Below, one piece after another: positions 34,415 to 45,965 of a DNA stretch of 64,000 bases. Each line of letters starts with the position of its first letter. Position 1 is the stretch's first letter. The notes beneath the pieces were generated by a model that saw only the letters and a program-made list of their open reading frames with translations, searched no databases and was not told where the DNA came from. Source of the DNA: Reticulitermes speratus (Eukaryota; Arthropoda; Insecta; Blattodea; Rhinotermitidae); the NCBI GenBank assembly GCA_021186555.1, contig JAJKFL010000013.1, positions 33,942,743 through 34,006,742 of the forward strand, read 5' to 3'. A program made the translations under genes and the position numbers.

Positions 34415-34515
34415 ATCTAGCGCCGAGGTTAAAGAAAGAGTAGTGCTATACCTCTACTCTCCCTCTGGGCTTTTGTGGCCTGTTCTAGGGTGAACTTTAC
34501 CTTTCACCTTTACCC
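34415..34515 (+). repeat. SINE family C body fragment
   Basis: TAGCGCCGAGGTTAAAGAAA, then GTGCTATACCTCTACTCTCC and CTTTTGTGGCCTGTTCTAGG. It matches the 3' body of family C. Confidence 0.6.
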
Positions 34516-34621
34516 ATCTCTGAACTAAATGTTGTCTCCAAGGAGTGAAACTAAATGAGGGAGAGGTGTATCTGCACGCTTCAACCACGAATTGAGATGT
34601 AGGTTATTTTAGGTCACGTTA

Positions 34622-34785
34622 TTTTAGGGAAGCTTAGCCCCTCGTGCCCATTGAATATCAGGTTTGGTGGGTCACAAAGTTGGTCTGAACGTTTGGGAGA
34701 AGGCAGAATCTTCTTCTTGCCCTGCCGGGAAGAATAGCCCCGATTTATGGTCGTTCAGCTCATAGCCTAGTCGCCACACGGAATA
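34622..34785 (-). repeat. SINE family C head fragment
   Basis: The minus strand has GTGGCGACTAGGCTATGAGC (A-box side), a decayed B-box segment, then CCCGGCAGGGCAAGAAGAAG. Opposite orientation to the body piece at 34415-34515, so these are separate insertions or an inversion. Confidence 0.6.
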
Positions 34786-35254
34786 AAATAAATTTTTTAA
34801 TACGTAAAAATTTGTGCTTACTATTTTATTACGGTTGCCGCCCTTATTATCCACTAGTTATATATTATCATGTTTATGGTTCATAAGGCGAGTTCGTACA
34901 GCTGTTTATCGGTATTTATTTCATCATTGGAGGCTTTCCCTTTGTCTCCTGTTTTTCACGCTGTACGATTCCTCCAAAAGCTTATGTTTATCCTCTCTGT
35001 TGTGCTGGGTTTATAATTTATTTTGATATACTATTTGGGCCGTGGTCCTTGTTTTCTACGCTGTCTGTGAACTATATCGTGAGTTGTGTCTGTGTTATAT
35101 ATTAAGTTGTATCAATATTAACAATCTGGTGCAGGCATTTTTAGCTTCCTTTATTTCATAGAAAAGGTAATCTGATGTAATCACTGTGTGTCTGTGAGGA
35201 CATGTCTGTGTGAGCAGGGAGACTGAAAAATTTGTGAGTGTTCCATCGTTATTT
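34786..35254. other. No recognisable feature
   Basis: AT-rich. Nothing recognised. Confidence 0.5.
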
Positions 35255-35270
35255 CTACAGACAGGAGAAA

Positions 35271-35301
<31 letters not shown>

Positions 35302-35360
35302 AAACCGAGACGGAAATAAGGAGAGGAAGAAGGAAAAAACGACAGCAAGAAAAAATGGAG
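35255..35360. repeat. Purine-rich tract with (GAAA)n
   Basis: (GAAA)n at about 35273-35300 inside a longer A+G run. A dyad repeat follows 70 bp downstream. Confidence 0.8.
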
Positions 35361-35430
35361 CCAAGTAGAGAAAGGCATTGAAATGGAAAAAAAACGTTCG
35401 AGTTTTTCACGGAGGTGAATAAAAAATTAC

Positions 35431-35595
35431 GATCTTTGGGATGTGACGTCGCATATTCTGGTAAATGGGTATCAGCTTTTTACAGTTAAATACACGTATT
35501 CTTCCTTCCTTCAGATTTTTCTGAAGATGGAGTCTCTAAGTTCCTCCAGAACGTTGGTGCCCGTGTATGCAGCTATAAAACTTCGTATCCAAGAA
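35431..35595. repeat. Dyad repeat, full length, with hammerhead-like core
   Basis: Left arm TTGGGATGTGACGTCGCATA. The central plus-strand core CTGAAGA is at 35521-35527, then T, stem II GGAG.../CTCC, AGAAC in place of GAAAC, and GTT-GGTG. The right arm CTTCGTATCCAAGAAG is weak. Confidence 0.72.
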
Positions 35596-36299
35596 GGAAA
35601 ATGAAATTACGAAAAATGGAATGCAGCATCCCAAGATGAATGAAGGATCGAGATTGACCTAACTCGAGAGGAAAAAGGGGCATGTGGACTATGCCAAAAA
35701 TATGGAATAGTGGTTTTTCTGCCCGGTTTGTTGCTGTTGTCTCATGGAAACCATGAGACTTCATGGTCAATTCTTTCAGCAATTACACTCGTATTTGACA
35801 GCCTACGCTTCTGAAGGCCTTACGCAGCACGAACGTACGAGTATTTTAATATTTTCCGACACACCACAATTCTTCGTCGGTAGTGGACAGTCTACCCATA
35901 ATTTGACTCGGAAACTAACCATCCAGCCCAAATTTAGTCATTTAGGCAAGTAGGATAATGCATACAGAGGAACACAGCTTTATAAAAGTAACTGCTTTTG
36001 ACTGACTTGAGGCTTAAGAGTGACACTTTGCTGATGTTGATATTATTTTTGGGACTTCTCACCGTAGGATGTGGTGCCTACACACAAAAGTATTATGACC
36101 ATCAATTGTTTAATTAACACAGATCTCAGATCACTTTACTTTCAGCAGACCGGTCGCAGATTGATATAAAGCAATCAACGCACTTTCGCGGTGGCATACA
36201 ATCTGTCTGAACTGATGTAAGTGAAAAACGTCTGGCCCCTGAAAGACATGAAACTCCGAGCTATCGGATGTTCTGTTTGTAATGTGCATGGAATTTGTG
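35596..36299. other. No recognisable feature
   Basis: Nothing recognised. Frames 35573-35782 and 35744-35953 overlap on opposite strands and are unsupported. Confidence 0.5.
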
Positions 36300-36620
36300 C
36301 TGTGCGGGCCACATAGGCCTCTCCTTTCTCTGTCTTGTTTCTTTCTTTCCTATTTCCTTTCGTTCTGGAGCCGTTTCTGTTGTTCTATATACTTTTCGTT
36401 CTTTAGGCCTTAATTTTTTTTTATTTCGGTAATTTAGTTCCTTATTTTCTTTTTTTATTCGTTATTCATTTCCTTATTTCTTAATTGGTATGTTTCCTTC
36501 TATCTTATGTTCTGTTTTTATTTTGCCGTTCCTAACTTCATTTGCTTTCTTTCCTTTTCCATTCTAATTCGGTTTCTGTTTCTGTACGTTTTCTACCTAT
36601 CTCATTTTTCTTTTCTCTTT
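36300..36620. repeat. Pyrimidine-rich tract
   Basis: About 300 bp of T and C with words such as TTTCTTTCCTATTTCC. Low complexity. Confidence 0.75.
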
Positions 36621-36847
36621 CGTTAACCTCTGACCTCGGTTGCAGTAGGCGTACCGGTTTTTATATAAAGCTGTACCGCCAAATGCAGATTCTGTGATAA
36701 GCGATTTGCTTCGTCCAGTCGCCGTAAGAACAGAGGGATAGAGCCGGAAGAAAAGACAATTTGGCTTGTCCCTCGTATCGAAACTCCCTACAGGGTAGTT
36801 AATTAGATACATGAAGAGGGTAGCAGCAGGATTAAAAAGGGTTGCAG

Positions 36848-36902
36848 TAGTCTCTTGGGAGATGGCCATAACGCCTTGTCGTGTAGGCGACGCCGTTTGA
36901 AG
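36848..36902. repeat. Dyad repeat arm fragment
   Basis: GTCTCTTGGGAGATGGCCAT then AACGCCTTGTCGTGTAGG. It resembles the left arm with an insertion. Confidence 0.4.
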
Positions 36903-37641
36903 AAACAAATGAAGGAGTTGATGAGTCTAGCTGTGCTGTTTGCAGCCCGTGGCTAACTGGTCATCTTTCTCCCATCTATAAGGTGTTCGTAAATTTGTGG
37001 AATAAATATCCGTATTGAATCGCGAAGTTTTGTTCTTAAAATATAATGGGAAGGAAATTGCCTTTGCCTGCAACAGTGACGATTACTTGGGCGGAGAAAT
37101 AAAGGAAGACCAACTCAAGAATCAGAAACCCTACGGTTCGTATGTTAAATGTGCTTAAACGGCACAATCCGACGAGTTGGAAGTTCTGAATCCTGGTATG
37201 TGCACACAGTTTGTACTGTCCTAATTCTAATAATTCTATCTATATGTTTTGAGAAGCAAAATCCAACTAATTCCCACTCTCTTCACACAGTTCCTCCTGT
37301 GATTCCCGCCAAAAGACACAGAAAGGAAACAGTGCATTGAAAGGAAGACTGGTCGTTCGTTCATGTCCTACTACATACTTTTAGTATAGCTAGACAGATC
37401 GTAATGTCTTTTCATTCGTTGAGTAATTTCTCGATTTTGGTATGTCTGGGTTTTATGATGATTTTATAACTTTTGTAATAGTGATTCGTGGCCCTTATAA
37501 TTATTGTCTTTGATAATTATTTTTATAATTATTAGGTTTTTATTTGGGTTTTAGGAATATTTTATGTGCTATTTTTCATGAGTGATTACTGCTGATATAT
37601 TTATTTTATGGTGGTTAATTTGGCCTGAGATTGATTTTAAT
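36903..37641. other. No recognisable feature
   Basis: AT-rich towards the end (37440-37620). Nothing recognised. Confidence 0.5.
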
Positions 37642-37682
37642 ACACCTGAAGACAGAAATAGGTAGTTTCCGAAACGTTGTGT
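37642..37682 (+). ncRNA. Hammerhead-ribozyme-like motif (GTT variant)
   Basis: Stem I ACAC 37642-37645 with GTGT 37679-37682. Core CTGAAGA 37646-37652 is canonical. Stem II is imperfect (AGAAA...TTTCC). GAAAC at 37671-37675, then directly GTT 37676-37678 as cleavage triplet, so stem III is at most one pair. The downstream TTCAAATAAATATGTGATAG tail resembles the 3' arm of a retroelement. Confidence 0.5.
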
Positions 37683-38181
37683 GATGTTGCATGTTGTGAC
37701 GATGGAAAGAGTTCAAATAAATATGTGATAGAACCTAATATTTAAACAGCTTCTTTCTATAAACAGCTAAACATCGCAACAGTCAAATGTCGTGTTGCTC
37801 ATTTGTGTCAGTGCGGGGAAAGGGACGGCCTGGGAATCCCTGGAGTGGTGCCACTTAGATTGCAGTGTTTGTGACGGGTTCGGAATCAAATCCCATCACG
37901 AAAGGCGAGATAAAATTACTTTCATAGTAAGTCTTATGACGTTTACGCGATCTGGACAGTTCTTGGAGCTACTGCTATATCCCTACTGCACGGGTCGGGA
38001 GGCACATATTCTCTTGCCAGTGGCTGTTATTTGGTAATATGTTGTTCAAGAGCAGGAGACTGAGGTGAAAATGTGCACTTGATGGGGAGGAAGCAGCAGG
38101 AGGTTGGGAAAAATTGTATAGTGCAATGTTTCATAATTTGTACCCTTCACAAAGTATTATAATGGTAATCAGGAAGGCAGG
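37683..38181. other. No recognisable feature
   Basis: No named feature. The frame 37792-38037 is unsupported. Confidence 0.5.
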
Positions 38182-38470
38182 ATGAAATGGGCGTTGCATG
38201 TCGCACGCATTCCTACAAACTTGTCGTCGGTAAACCTATATAAAAGACGACTTCGTGGACCTAGGTCTATATTTGAGAGTAATAATGAATTAATCCTAAA
38301 GAAATATGGTAGAATGCTGTGGACTGGATTCATCCGGCTCAGCATAGGGACAGTGATTTTCGCATGACCATTGTAATGGAACTTGGAGTTCCAAAAAGGG
38401 CGGGGAATAGCTTCACTAACTAGGCAACTCGTGGCTTGTAAGGAACTGCTGTGCTCCATGGTGTTAGTTT
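38182..38470 (+). pseudogene. LINE family 3, 3' terminal fragment
   Basis: Opens MKWALHVARIPTN. Broken pieces matching LGRPR (LRGPRS) and WTGFIRLSIGT follow, and it ends GIASLTRQLVACKELLCSMV. The shared terminal DNA CTCCATGGTGTTAGTTT parallels 31594-31787. Stops and frameshifts make it non-functional. Confidence 0.72.
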
Positions 38471-39318
38471 ATTAACTAGATATTTAGTATTTCCCAGCTG
38501 CAGGTCCATAACATCTGCTATATTTTCAGTGGATATGCTGTGCGTACTAAGTTATAATATTGTCTGTTACTTTACTAAATTGTATTTTGTATTCTTTGTA
38601 CTCCTTACCCTCTACATTTTCACATAAGACCACCGATGTGAAATACATTTGATTTTATATAATCTTAATTATGCCCGGAAATTTCTGTTCTTTTATTTCT
38701 GACATTTGTCGACAGCTGCAAACTTGCGCATGATTTGCTGTACGGTACACATGTACAGTGTTACGTACCAAACAATGTTTGGCATTCTGCCATTGGCTTA
38801 AGCTACGTAATTGACATTAGCAAACATGATGTAACATGACGTCATTCGTAATACGTGTAATAATTAAGCATTAGCCTCTAGATGGCAGTCTGCTGCAACT
38901 TATAAAACAAATCTCTGTAATGAGTCGCGACAGTCACGTTCGTAATTTCTCGTGATTTGCTCGGTCCTAACTATAAAATTCTGCGACATCAGCTAAAAAT
39001 AGAACAGTTAACATTTGGGGTTCTGTAACTAGTTTAGATGACCAACCATCGCTAACCCTTTAATGCACAGTGGTAGTTATGTTTCTTTCCTACTTTAACA
39101 TCAAAATACTGCATTTTGCACACACAACTTGTTTATGTGTTCTCTATGTTTCTCGCCTTAGACTGTCATTACCCTGAAGAGCATTAACCAATTTGTCTTA
39201 ATAACAGCGAAGCGGTGTTTCCTGTGAGGTACTTCTGCGAAGTGCCCAGACAGCTCAGCCAGTATAGTGACTAGGCTATTGGAGTTTACGTCTGACCTCC
39301 GGCATGAGTACGATTTTG
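38471..39318. other. No recognisable feature
   Basis: Unique-looking sequence, no call. A poly(T) run follows at 39319-39331. Confidence 0.5.
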
Positions 39319-39352
39319 ATTTTTTTTTTTTTCCCACAGTGTCCAGCGCCCT

Positions 39353-39470
39353 GGGGTTCTGGGGCCCATCCAACCTCCTATCCAATGGATGCCGAGGGAT
39401 CGCTCGCCGGAGCGTTAAGCCAACCACGCGTCTCTGTCTAGTGCCGAAGCTAAAAACACTCTCCTTTAGA
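39353..39470 (+). repeat. SINE family C body fragment
   Basis: GGTTCTGGGGCCCATCCAAC, GAGCGTTAAGCCAACCACGC, TAGTGCCGAAGCTAAAAACA. Same order as in the family C bodies at 43921 and 58295. Confidence 0.65.
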
Positions 39471-39529
39471 TCTTAAGGATGTGGTTCTTCATTAAACACA
39501 GACAAAACTCTGCCTTTGCCTTGACACTA

Positions 39530-40833
39530 CGAGGGCTGTCCAAAAAGTATCCGACTATATTTTTTCCCGCGGTAAGTAATGGCGAAAGGGTGGGGAAACT
39601 GAGCGTAGTGGTAGAAGGGACTTTCATGCGCATGCGTGATTTTTTGCTGCCTCGCAACACCGCCGGATGCGTCTGTCGCTGCCAGATAGCGAAATGGTGT
39701 AACACGTGTTCGTCGCATTCTCGTTTCGCTCAAGATGACAGAATGTTTGGAGCAGCGATACTGCATCAAGTTTTGTCAGAAACTTGGGGATACCCAAGCG
39801 GAAACAATCCGCAAAATTCTGCAGGCTTTCGGTGATGATGCAATGGGGGTCACTCAAATTAAAGAGTGGTTCAACCGTTTTGAAGATGGCCGCATGTCGG
39901 CGGACAGTGACCAGCGTTCCGGGAGACCGTCAACGAGCCGAAATGCTGATGTCATTGACAAAGTGCGGACATTGATCATGGAGGACCGTCGTTTGACCGT
40001 CCGGGAAATTGTTGATGAGGTTGGGATCAGCAGAGGTTCCGCAAACAAGATTTTAACTGAGGATGTGGGCATGCGAAGAGTGGCGGAAAAATTTGTGCCC
40101 AAGCTGCTTTCGCCGGAGCAGCAACAACTCCGCCTTGAGGTCGCCCCGGACATGCTGGAGTGCGCCTGTGATCACTGGTGACGATTCGTGGGTGTACGGA
40201 TATGACCCGGAAACCAAGGTCCAGTCGTCACAATGGAAGCATCCAACAACCCCCAGGCCCAAAAAAGCACGACACGTTCGGAGCAATGTGAAGGTGATAC
40301 TGACTGTTTTCTTCGATTACCGGGGTGTTGTGCATCATGAGTACGCACCACTAGGCCAAACTGTTAATAAGGAGTACTACCAAGTAGTCCTCCGTCATCT
40401 TCGTGATGCAGTTCGGCGCAAGAGACCGGAGCTGTGGGACGCACGCAACTGGCAGCTGCATCATGACAATGCCCCAGCTCATTCATCACACCTGATCCAG
40501 GGTTTCCTGGCTAAGCACGGCATTCCGCAGGTTCGCCAGGCTCCCTAATCTCCTGACATGGCTCCTTGTGATTTCTGGCTGTTCCCGAGATCGAAGACAC
40601 CGCTAAAAGGCTCCCGTTTTGACAGCCGCGAGGACATCATACAGAACGCGACGGCGCAGCTGCACACCATTCCAAAACAAGCCTTCCAGAATTGCTTCCA
40701 GCGATGGAAGGACCGCTGGCTAAGTGTGTGGAGTCACAAGGGGCCTACTTTGAAGGGGATTAGGTATTGTAACCACCCAGATACAGAACTTTTTTTCCCG
40801 GCCCAAGGTCGGATACTTTTTGGACAGACCTCG
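39530..40833 (+). mobile_element. mariner transposon, near full length
   Basis: A 1304-bp element flanked by TA at 39528-39529 and 40834-40835. TIRs of 26 bp begin CGAGGGCTGTCCAAAAAGTA on the left and CGAGGTCTGTCCAAAAAGTA on the right (one mismatch), then TCCGAC. It carries one transposase gene with two lesions. Size, TIR length and target site are all normal for mariner. The high TIR identity suggests fairly recent insertion relative to the SINE fragments around it. Confidence 0.95.
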
Positions 40834-40836
40834 TAA
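39735..40836 (+). pseudogene. mariner transposase (DD34D), two lesions
   Basis: Start MTECLEQRYCIKFCQKLGDT at 39735. First helix-turn-helix is around residues 10-45 (ending IKEWFNRFEDGRMS), a SGRPSTS linker, second helix-turn-helix LTVREIVDEVGISRGSANKI, then KFVPKLL in the WVPHEL position. Near 40160-40175 the frame shifts and about ten expected residues before VITGDDSWVYGYD (first Asp) are missing. The second Asp is in LHHDNAPAH, the third in MAPCDF with 34 residues between. A TAA at 40546-40548 replaces the Tyr of the YSPD motif. The frame then stays open through the right TIR and stops at 40834-40836, using the TA duplication. No active enzyme is expected. Confidence 0.93.
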
Positions 40837-41689
40837 TTCAGGTTTGAAACGGAAAAATAATGGAAGAGCCAATATTTAAATTAAACGCGCTAAGCCACGT
40901 GGTACGTCGAAGTATCGCCCGCACGTAGCGGTCGTTTTCTTTATCCTCTTATCTGGAAGACATAATTACCGTGGCACAACCCCGCACATATATATTTTTA
41001 ATAAAATGCATGTCCAATCAGATAATCTTTGTTACTTACTACTTGTACCCTCAAATCCCTCGCAATTATTCATGTGTGTTCACCCCCTTTCCACCCCCCG
41101 GCGTGTTACAAGCTCTAATGTTACCGAAACACGATTTCTGAAAGAACACTTCGACACCCTTTACATGCTGACATTTCTCGCTATCTTAATAAGTTAGGAA
41201 GAGGAATATTTATAGTTGACATGTTACTGTAATGTCGTTTTTCTTGGCACGAAACAGCTTCTGAAGGCTTCGGAAAGGAAGAAAATTTAATAAAAGGAAA
41301 GAAAAAGAAACGAAACAAGCTAAGTTCAAATAGCGTAGCATTTAAAGTGTGTTCACTCCATGTTTGTTGAATTACCCACTTAAATATAAGATTCGAGGAA
41401 AGATCTTACTGAATATGGAGTAAATGTGTCATTTGTACCTCGAACGTTTATTCAAACATTTTTCGCCAACATGTGCGCTGATCACACGCGACATACACGC
41501 AGAAAAGCATATAGATCTTTCGTAATATGTACATTAGTTTGTCATACTTTAGTAACGTAATACGCAGGCAGTTCTGGTAAAACTGGCCATTATCAAATTT
41601 ACTGAAAATCCGCCTAACAGTTCTCCAAATGTTATGCGCGGACAGACAGGCATGGTGAAGCTAGTAGGCACAGTTATGCTACTTTTTGT
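40837..41689. other. No recognisable gene
   Basis: A short purine-rich run at 41270-41320. Nothing else. Confidence 0.5.
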
Positions 41690-42000
41690 TACCAAAACGT
41701 TAAAGAGTACAGGTAGGATCGAGAAAGAGGAAAGAAGAGGAAAAGAGATAAATTTAAAAGTAGGAAAAAAGAAAATAGCACAAGAATGAGGAAACGTTAA
41801 AGGAGGGGAAGATAAGGTGAAGGAAAAATAGCAGACGAAAAAGAATGGGAAAGGACCGGTAGGAAAGGTAAAGATGACACTGTCCGTGTCGTGAAGGCAT
41901 ATGCAGGAAGCATTCTTAACAGAGGCAATAAATTGGAGTGAGAAGGAATATGGAAAACGTGAAAATGGAAGGGTAGAAGAGAGAAGTAGTAAAATTTCCA
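41690..42000. repeat. Purine-rich tract
   Basis: A+G-biased plus strand. The 150-codon minus-strand frame (41549-42001), rich in Phe, Ser, Leu and Pro, is a by-product of this composition. Confidence 0.72.
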
Positions 42001-42453
42001 CTTTGAAGGTTTGAGAAAGATAGTGGCAACGGATGGATGTGTAAGTAGAGCGAATTGGTTGTTTAGACTAAGAAATGAAAGAAAAAGATGAGACGTATAA
42101 ATGTGGATTATAGAATGATATGTACGTGCAAATGTAGACGCAGAAGAAAGGGAAAGAGTAACAAAAAAAAAAGAGAATGAATTTAACGTATGAGTTACAT
42201 GACGGCACTGGCTGTTCCTCGGACTATTCCTGGACGTTGTATTGCTGGATGAGTGTTGAGTAATGAATTGGGAAGGATTTTGGAGGAAGAGGTTGTGACG
42301 TAATATGAAGGAGTATTTTGCATTTCCTTGGGAGGACTGAGGAAGAACACAAGAACGTTCTGTCAGACGGATGTTGTCCTTGTCGAGATACTGAAAAATG
42401 AAAATTATAAGAGGAAAGAAGGTAAAAATGGAAGGGAGAAATTAGGGTTCGTC

Positions 42454-42546
42454 GTCTTGTAGGACGTAACGCCATGTACCCGTAATAATTTACTTACGTT
42501 TCGGAGGAATGCGCTCTCACCGTCTTCACAGTGCTGAAAATGAAGT
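42454..42546 (-). repeat. Dyad repeat, half copy with hammerhead-like core
   Basis: Plus-strand left arm GTCTTGTAGGACGTAACGCC, then ACGTTTCGGAGG. The minus strand reads CTGTGAAGACGG (CTGAAGA with an inserted pair), a CCTCC stem half, GAAAC and GTA. The other arm is absent. Confidence 0.65.
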
Positions 42547-43539
42547 AGCTTAGGCTTATGCTTTAACATTTCCTCTAATTTCTTATTTCCATCTTCCCCC
42601 CCTCCACGCATAGACGAATACTTCCTTTCTATCTCTGAAATGTGGGGTAGAATTTTAGAATTTTGCACTGCAGTGACTCATGTTCCTTCTTTTGCTTCCC
42701 TTTCAAGAATTGTTTCATTTGTTGATCCGTGGTCATTCTTCCCTCCCGGCGACAAACACAGCGTGTCTCAGCCCGCACCAGCAGCATACATAATTCAACT
42801 GTCGCCAAACATCGAATTCCAATTAGCCTACCTCTATAGACTGCCCCGCTAACCCAACAGAGTGAAGTACTATCTGGTTGTAGAAAACTGGATCCCGGTT
42901 ACATTGGTTCTCTGCAGGAAATTACGTGAAAATGTAGGTCCTGATATGGGTATTAAGGTCACAGTCTGTTGCGATGTGATGACTTGTGGTTGGCAGATGG
43001 TGGCTTCGTTCTTTTATCTTCAATGTACAAATCTTCTTTGAACCTGAAGGTAGAGGCATCAGGTTAATCCAGAGAGATGTTATTTGCCTATCACTTTATT
43101 TGACGTCACTTAACAGTAACCTTAAGCAAACGACATGCTGGGGAGCTTCCGAGAAAGCGGAAATGAGCCTTCGCGTTTCGTAGTAGGAAGGAAATTTATC
43201 ACATTTAACGCATTCTTCATTATTGGACCGTGCTGTATGGAGTTAGTTAAAACTCCAAATGATACAACATAACCGTTTGAAGCGTGAAGTCAATCTAGAT
43301 AACATTTATATAAATAGCGAATAACACGCTTTCACATTAATCATCTCGGTTGTTTTGTGCGCAGAATGCGTTCATGTACTTCGTATAATTCTCACAATAA
43401 ACATCGCTTTTTTTCCCCCAAAACAGAATTAATCGGCTCGTCTTGTAGGGTAGACGCACTGTGTTTTCTGTGAGGTGGGAAAGGACTCTGTATATTTGCT
43501 ACTTGAACTCAAACTTGAGTTGGTTGAAGTATAAATACT
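42547..43539. other. No recognisable feature
   Basis: Nothing named. Frames 42640-42852 and 42986-43183 are unsupported. Confidence 0.5.
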
Positions 43540-43680
43540 CGTATTGTGGTATTTTGGGCTATGACACGTTCTGGTAGGCAGGAAACAACATGGCGGCGGA
43601 ACATATCGCCTCCATCTTCGGAGTTGAAATTAAAGTTCCAGACTAATACACGATGCCATAGCCCAATGGACCACAATATG
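43540..43680. repeat. Dyad repeat, variant with longer, different ends
   Basis: The outer ends TATTGTGGT...TTGGGCTATG and CATAGCCCAA...ACCACAATA are inverted repeats. The interior has GGCGGCGGAACATATCGCC, CTCCATCTTCGG and the familiar GACTAATACACGATGCC arm. The ends differ from the TGGGATGTGACGCCG type. Confidence 0.65.
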
Positions 43681-43920
43681 AACTTCACCGCCGTGGAACC
43701 TTAAATTTTAAGGTTTATTGTAATCTTATATGTTTGGTGTTATTGTGCTATTTCACATTTCTTTGCCTAGTTGACCTAAAATTAATTCATTATGTACTAT
43801 GGTAGATCGCGAAAGATTTCTCTGTTTAGAGTAGATCACTGAGTCCGAAAGTCTGGCCACCTATGCCTTAAACCTTGCATAAGCAGGTTTCAAATATCCA
43901 TCGGTGTAGCGACAAAAAAA

Positions 43921-44218
43921 AGGTAAAAACGAAATGTTGTCCCTGAACATGCCATGAAGGCATATAGGGGAATTGGAGGTATAGCTCCACTCATTCTTGA
44001 ACTTGGCACTGGATGGACGTAAGTGGTTAGCCTCACTCCCCGGCCTCTTTACCCCCGGAGGAGCCCTTGGTACCCATTAAATAGGTGGCTGGGTGTCCTC
44101 CAGAGCTGGACTGGACGTTTTGTAGAACGGATAAATCTCTTTCCCCTACCATGATTTAAAGCCAGATTCGTCCAGCCCGTAGCCTAGTCGCGATACTAAC
44201 TCTGCTATCCCGGCTCCT
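43921..44218 (-). repeat. SINE family C, full-length reference copy
   Basis: Minus-strand head AGCCGGGATAGCAGAGTTAG then CGACTAGGCTACGGGCTGGA, a decayed B-box segment (CTGGCTTTAAATCATGG), GGGGAAAGAGATTTATCC, CTCTGGAGGACACCCAGCCA, CGGGGGTAAAGAGGCCGGGG, GAGTGGAGCTATACCTCC and a tail GTTTTTACC. About 298 bp. Confidence 0.82.
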
Positions 44219-44924
44219 CGATATATTTTTGGAGCGCGTAAAAATCAACCCCATTCTGAATTACGTAACATTGTCACGGACTGTGTTCGGAAGGAGACGA
44301 ACAAAAGAGGACCGTGTGCAGTGGTGGCCACGGCGACGCAGTGTTTGGGTAGCTCTGTAAAAAAATGTTCGTTTTACTACGTGAATGTCAAATAACAGTG
44401 CATTCCTCTTGCATCTAAAATCGAATTTTATGAAAGAAATGATTGATGCTTATTGTACGATTTACATCAATTTCTTTGTGCCATCAGTCACAAAGGAAAA
44501 CCTCAGACTCCTTTGTAAACAAAAGATTGATGTAGGAACAACTCACTGCACGTACAATTAGGAGCAACAGTAATGCCACTGGCACTGTAAAAGGAGGAGC
44601 AAGCGTGAGAATAAAATTCTTAGAAGTCATCAGCACTTTTCTGACAGAGAGCGACTGCGATTAATCCGTTTATATCTGTGTGATAACTTTACTCTATATA
44701 CACATCACCTCTTTCACATGCAGAAGCTTTGAATTTGATGTGACATCCCAGTATCGTGCTTATATGCTTGTGTAGGTTTCATAAGATTTTTCAGAATAAA
44801 CAACGATTATTTACCTCTACAGCATTAAGTCGCTGGTGTTTGTAATTAAGCCGGCGTGTTTTCTGAGATTATGAGTCTCGTTTTTTATATTATTTAGGTT
44901 AATTTCAGGCTTAGAGGTGTTAAT
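44219..44924. other. No recognisable feature
   Basis: Nothing I can name. The phrase GATGTGACATCCCAG at 44739-44753 resembles a dyad-repeat arm but stands alone. Confidence 0.5.
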
Positions 44925-45075
44925 ACAAAAAAGTAAGAAACTAAGAAGTGAAAATAGAAATAAATGAAGAAACAAAGTAAAAAGAAAAGTTCGATAAGGG
45001 GGAGAGAGAGAGAGAGATACTAAGAAGTAGGCAAGTAAAGAGATAGATAGGAAAAGACAAGAAAGAAAGCAATAA
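44925..45075. repeat. Purine-rich tract with (GA)n
   Basis: (GA)n at about 45002-45017 in an A+G-rich run. The minus-strand frame 44817-45221 reads through it and is not a gene. Confidence 0.72.
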
Positions 45076-45832
45076 TGTTTAAGTCGGAGGAACAGTGTAT
45101 AACCGTTTAGTTGGTAGAGGCAGCTGGTAAGGGAGTAACGGGTTGCAGGATCGCAAGGCAGAACTTGCAGGTGCGGATAGCTGTGTTTGCGGCGTGGGGG
45201 CAGTGTGAGTTGGGTTTTCAAACAGGCAAGTGGGAGAGTGTTGTACAGAACAATGGTCGCTGTTCAAAAGGCGTAAGAGAACTGTAGCGTTTATATTCAG
45301 AGGCCGCAGACATTAACAAGATAGGATTTGTTTTTGATGAACCTACATTAGTGTGAACTTTCTATAAATATAAAAAGGTGAATTATACATTAAACTACAA
45401 ATGTTCACGGGACAAAATGTTACTATTTTTATACAACCACAAACGTGATCGGCCTTCCCAACCTTCACAGCAAAGCACCACGTATATTCCCTGGATAAGA
45501 GCTTGTGCGATCGACTAAGAGTAAGGACGGTTACAAGTGGAAGCCGAAATGTATGCAGTGCAGCGTAGTGGTTAGTACACGTACTGTATTTGCTGGTCTT
45601 CAAAAGAGTGGGTTGTAAGGTGTTGGTCGCTGCTGTAACAACTACAGCCACCAAAGATAAAATGAAAGACGCTAAGGAATTGTAAATGTGACATCATGCA
45701 GAAGATACTCTGGCTGTGAAGTGCTGACAGTGCACACAGTGCCAGGTGTTTGACGCAGAGATATATCGTGGTACTTGAAGAAGGTAACACATGGACTATC
45801 TCTGGTAGCAGAATCCGAAGTTTCAACACAGC
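45076..45832. other. No gene; possible tRNA-like scrap
   Basis: GCAGCGTAGTGGTTAGTACA (45563-45582) resembles a Pol III A box without a B box partner. Nothing else. Confidence 0.4.
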
Positions 45833-45940
45833 TCATAACAAAGCCCGCCATTGGACAAGATCCTGGGCCAGTTTCATCCATCTCGCCCTCAGAACCTGTT
45901 CAATCTGTTTCTTAAGATACACCTTAATATTCAATTAACT
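45833..45940 (-). pseudogene. LINE family 3-like C-terminal scrap
   Basis: The minus strand reads NIKVYLKKQIEQVL, then RARWMKLAQDLVQWRALL and a stop, parallel to the family 3 end. A second similar scrap lies just upstream on the same strand. Confidence 0.55.
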
Positions 45941-45965
45941 CTCTAACAGCAGAATTCTAAGGATA

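Noticed and set aside
41549..42001. 150-codon minus-strand frame
   Set aside because: Reads through a purine-rich tract. The Phe/Ser/Leu/Pro-rich peptide is a composition artefact.
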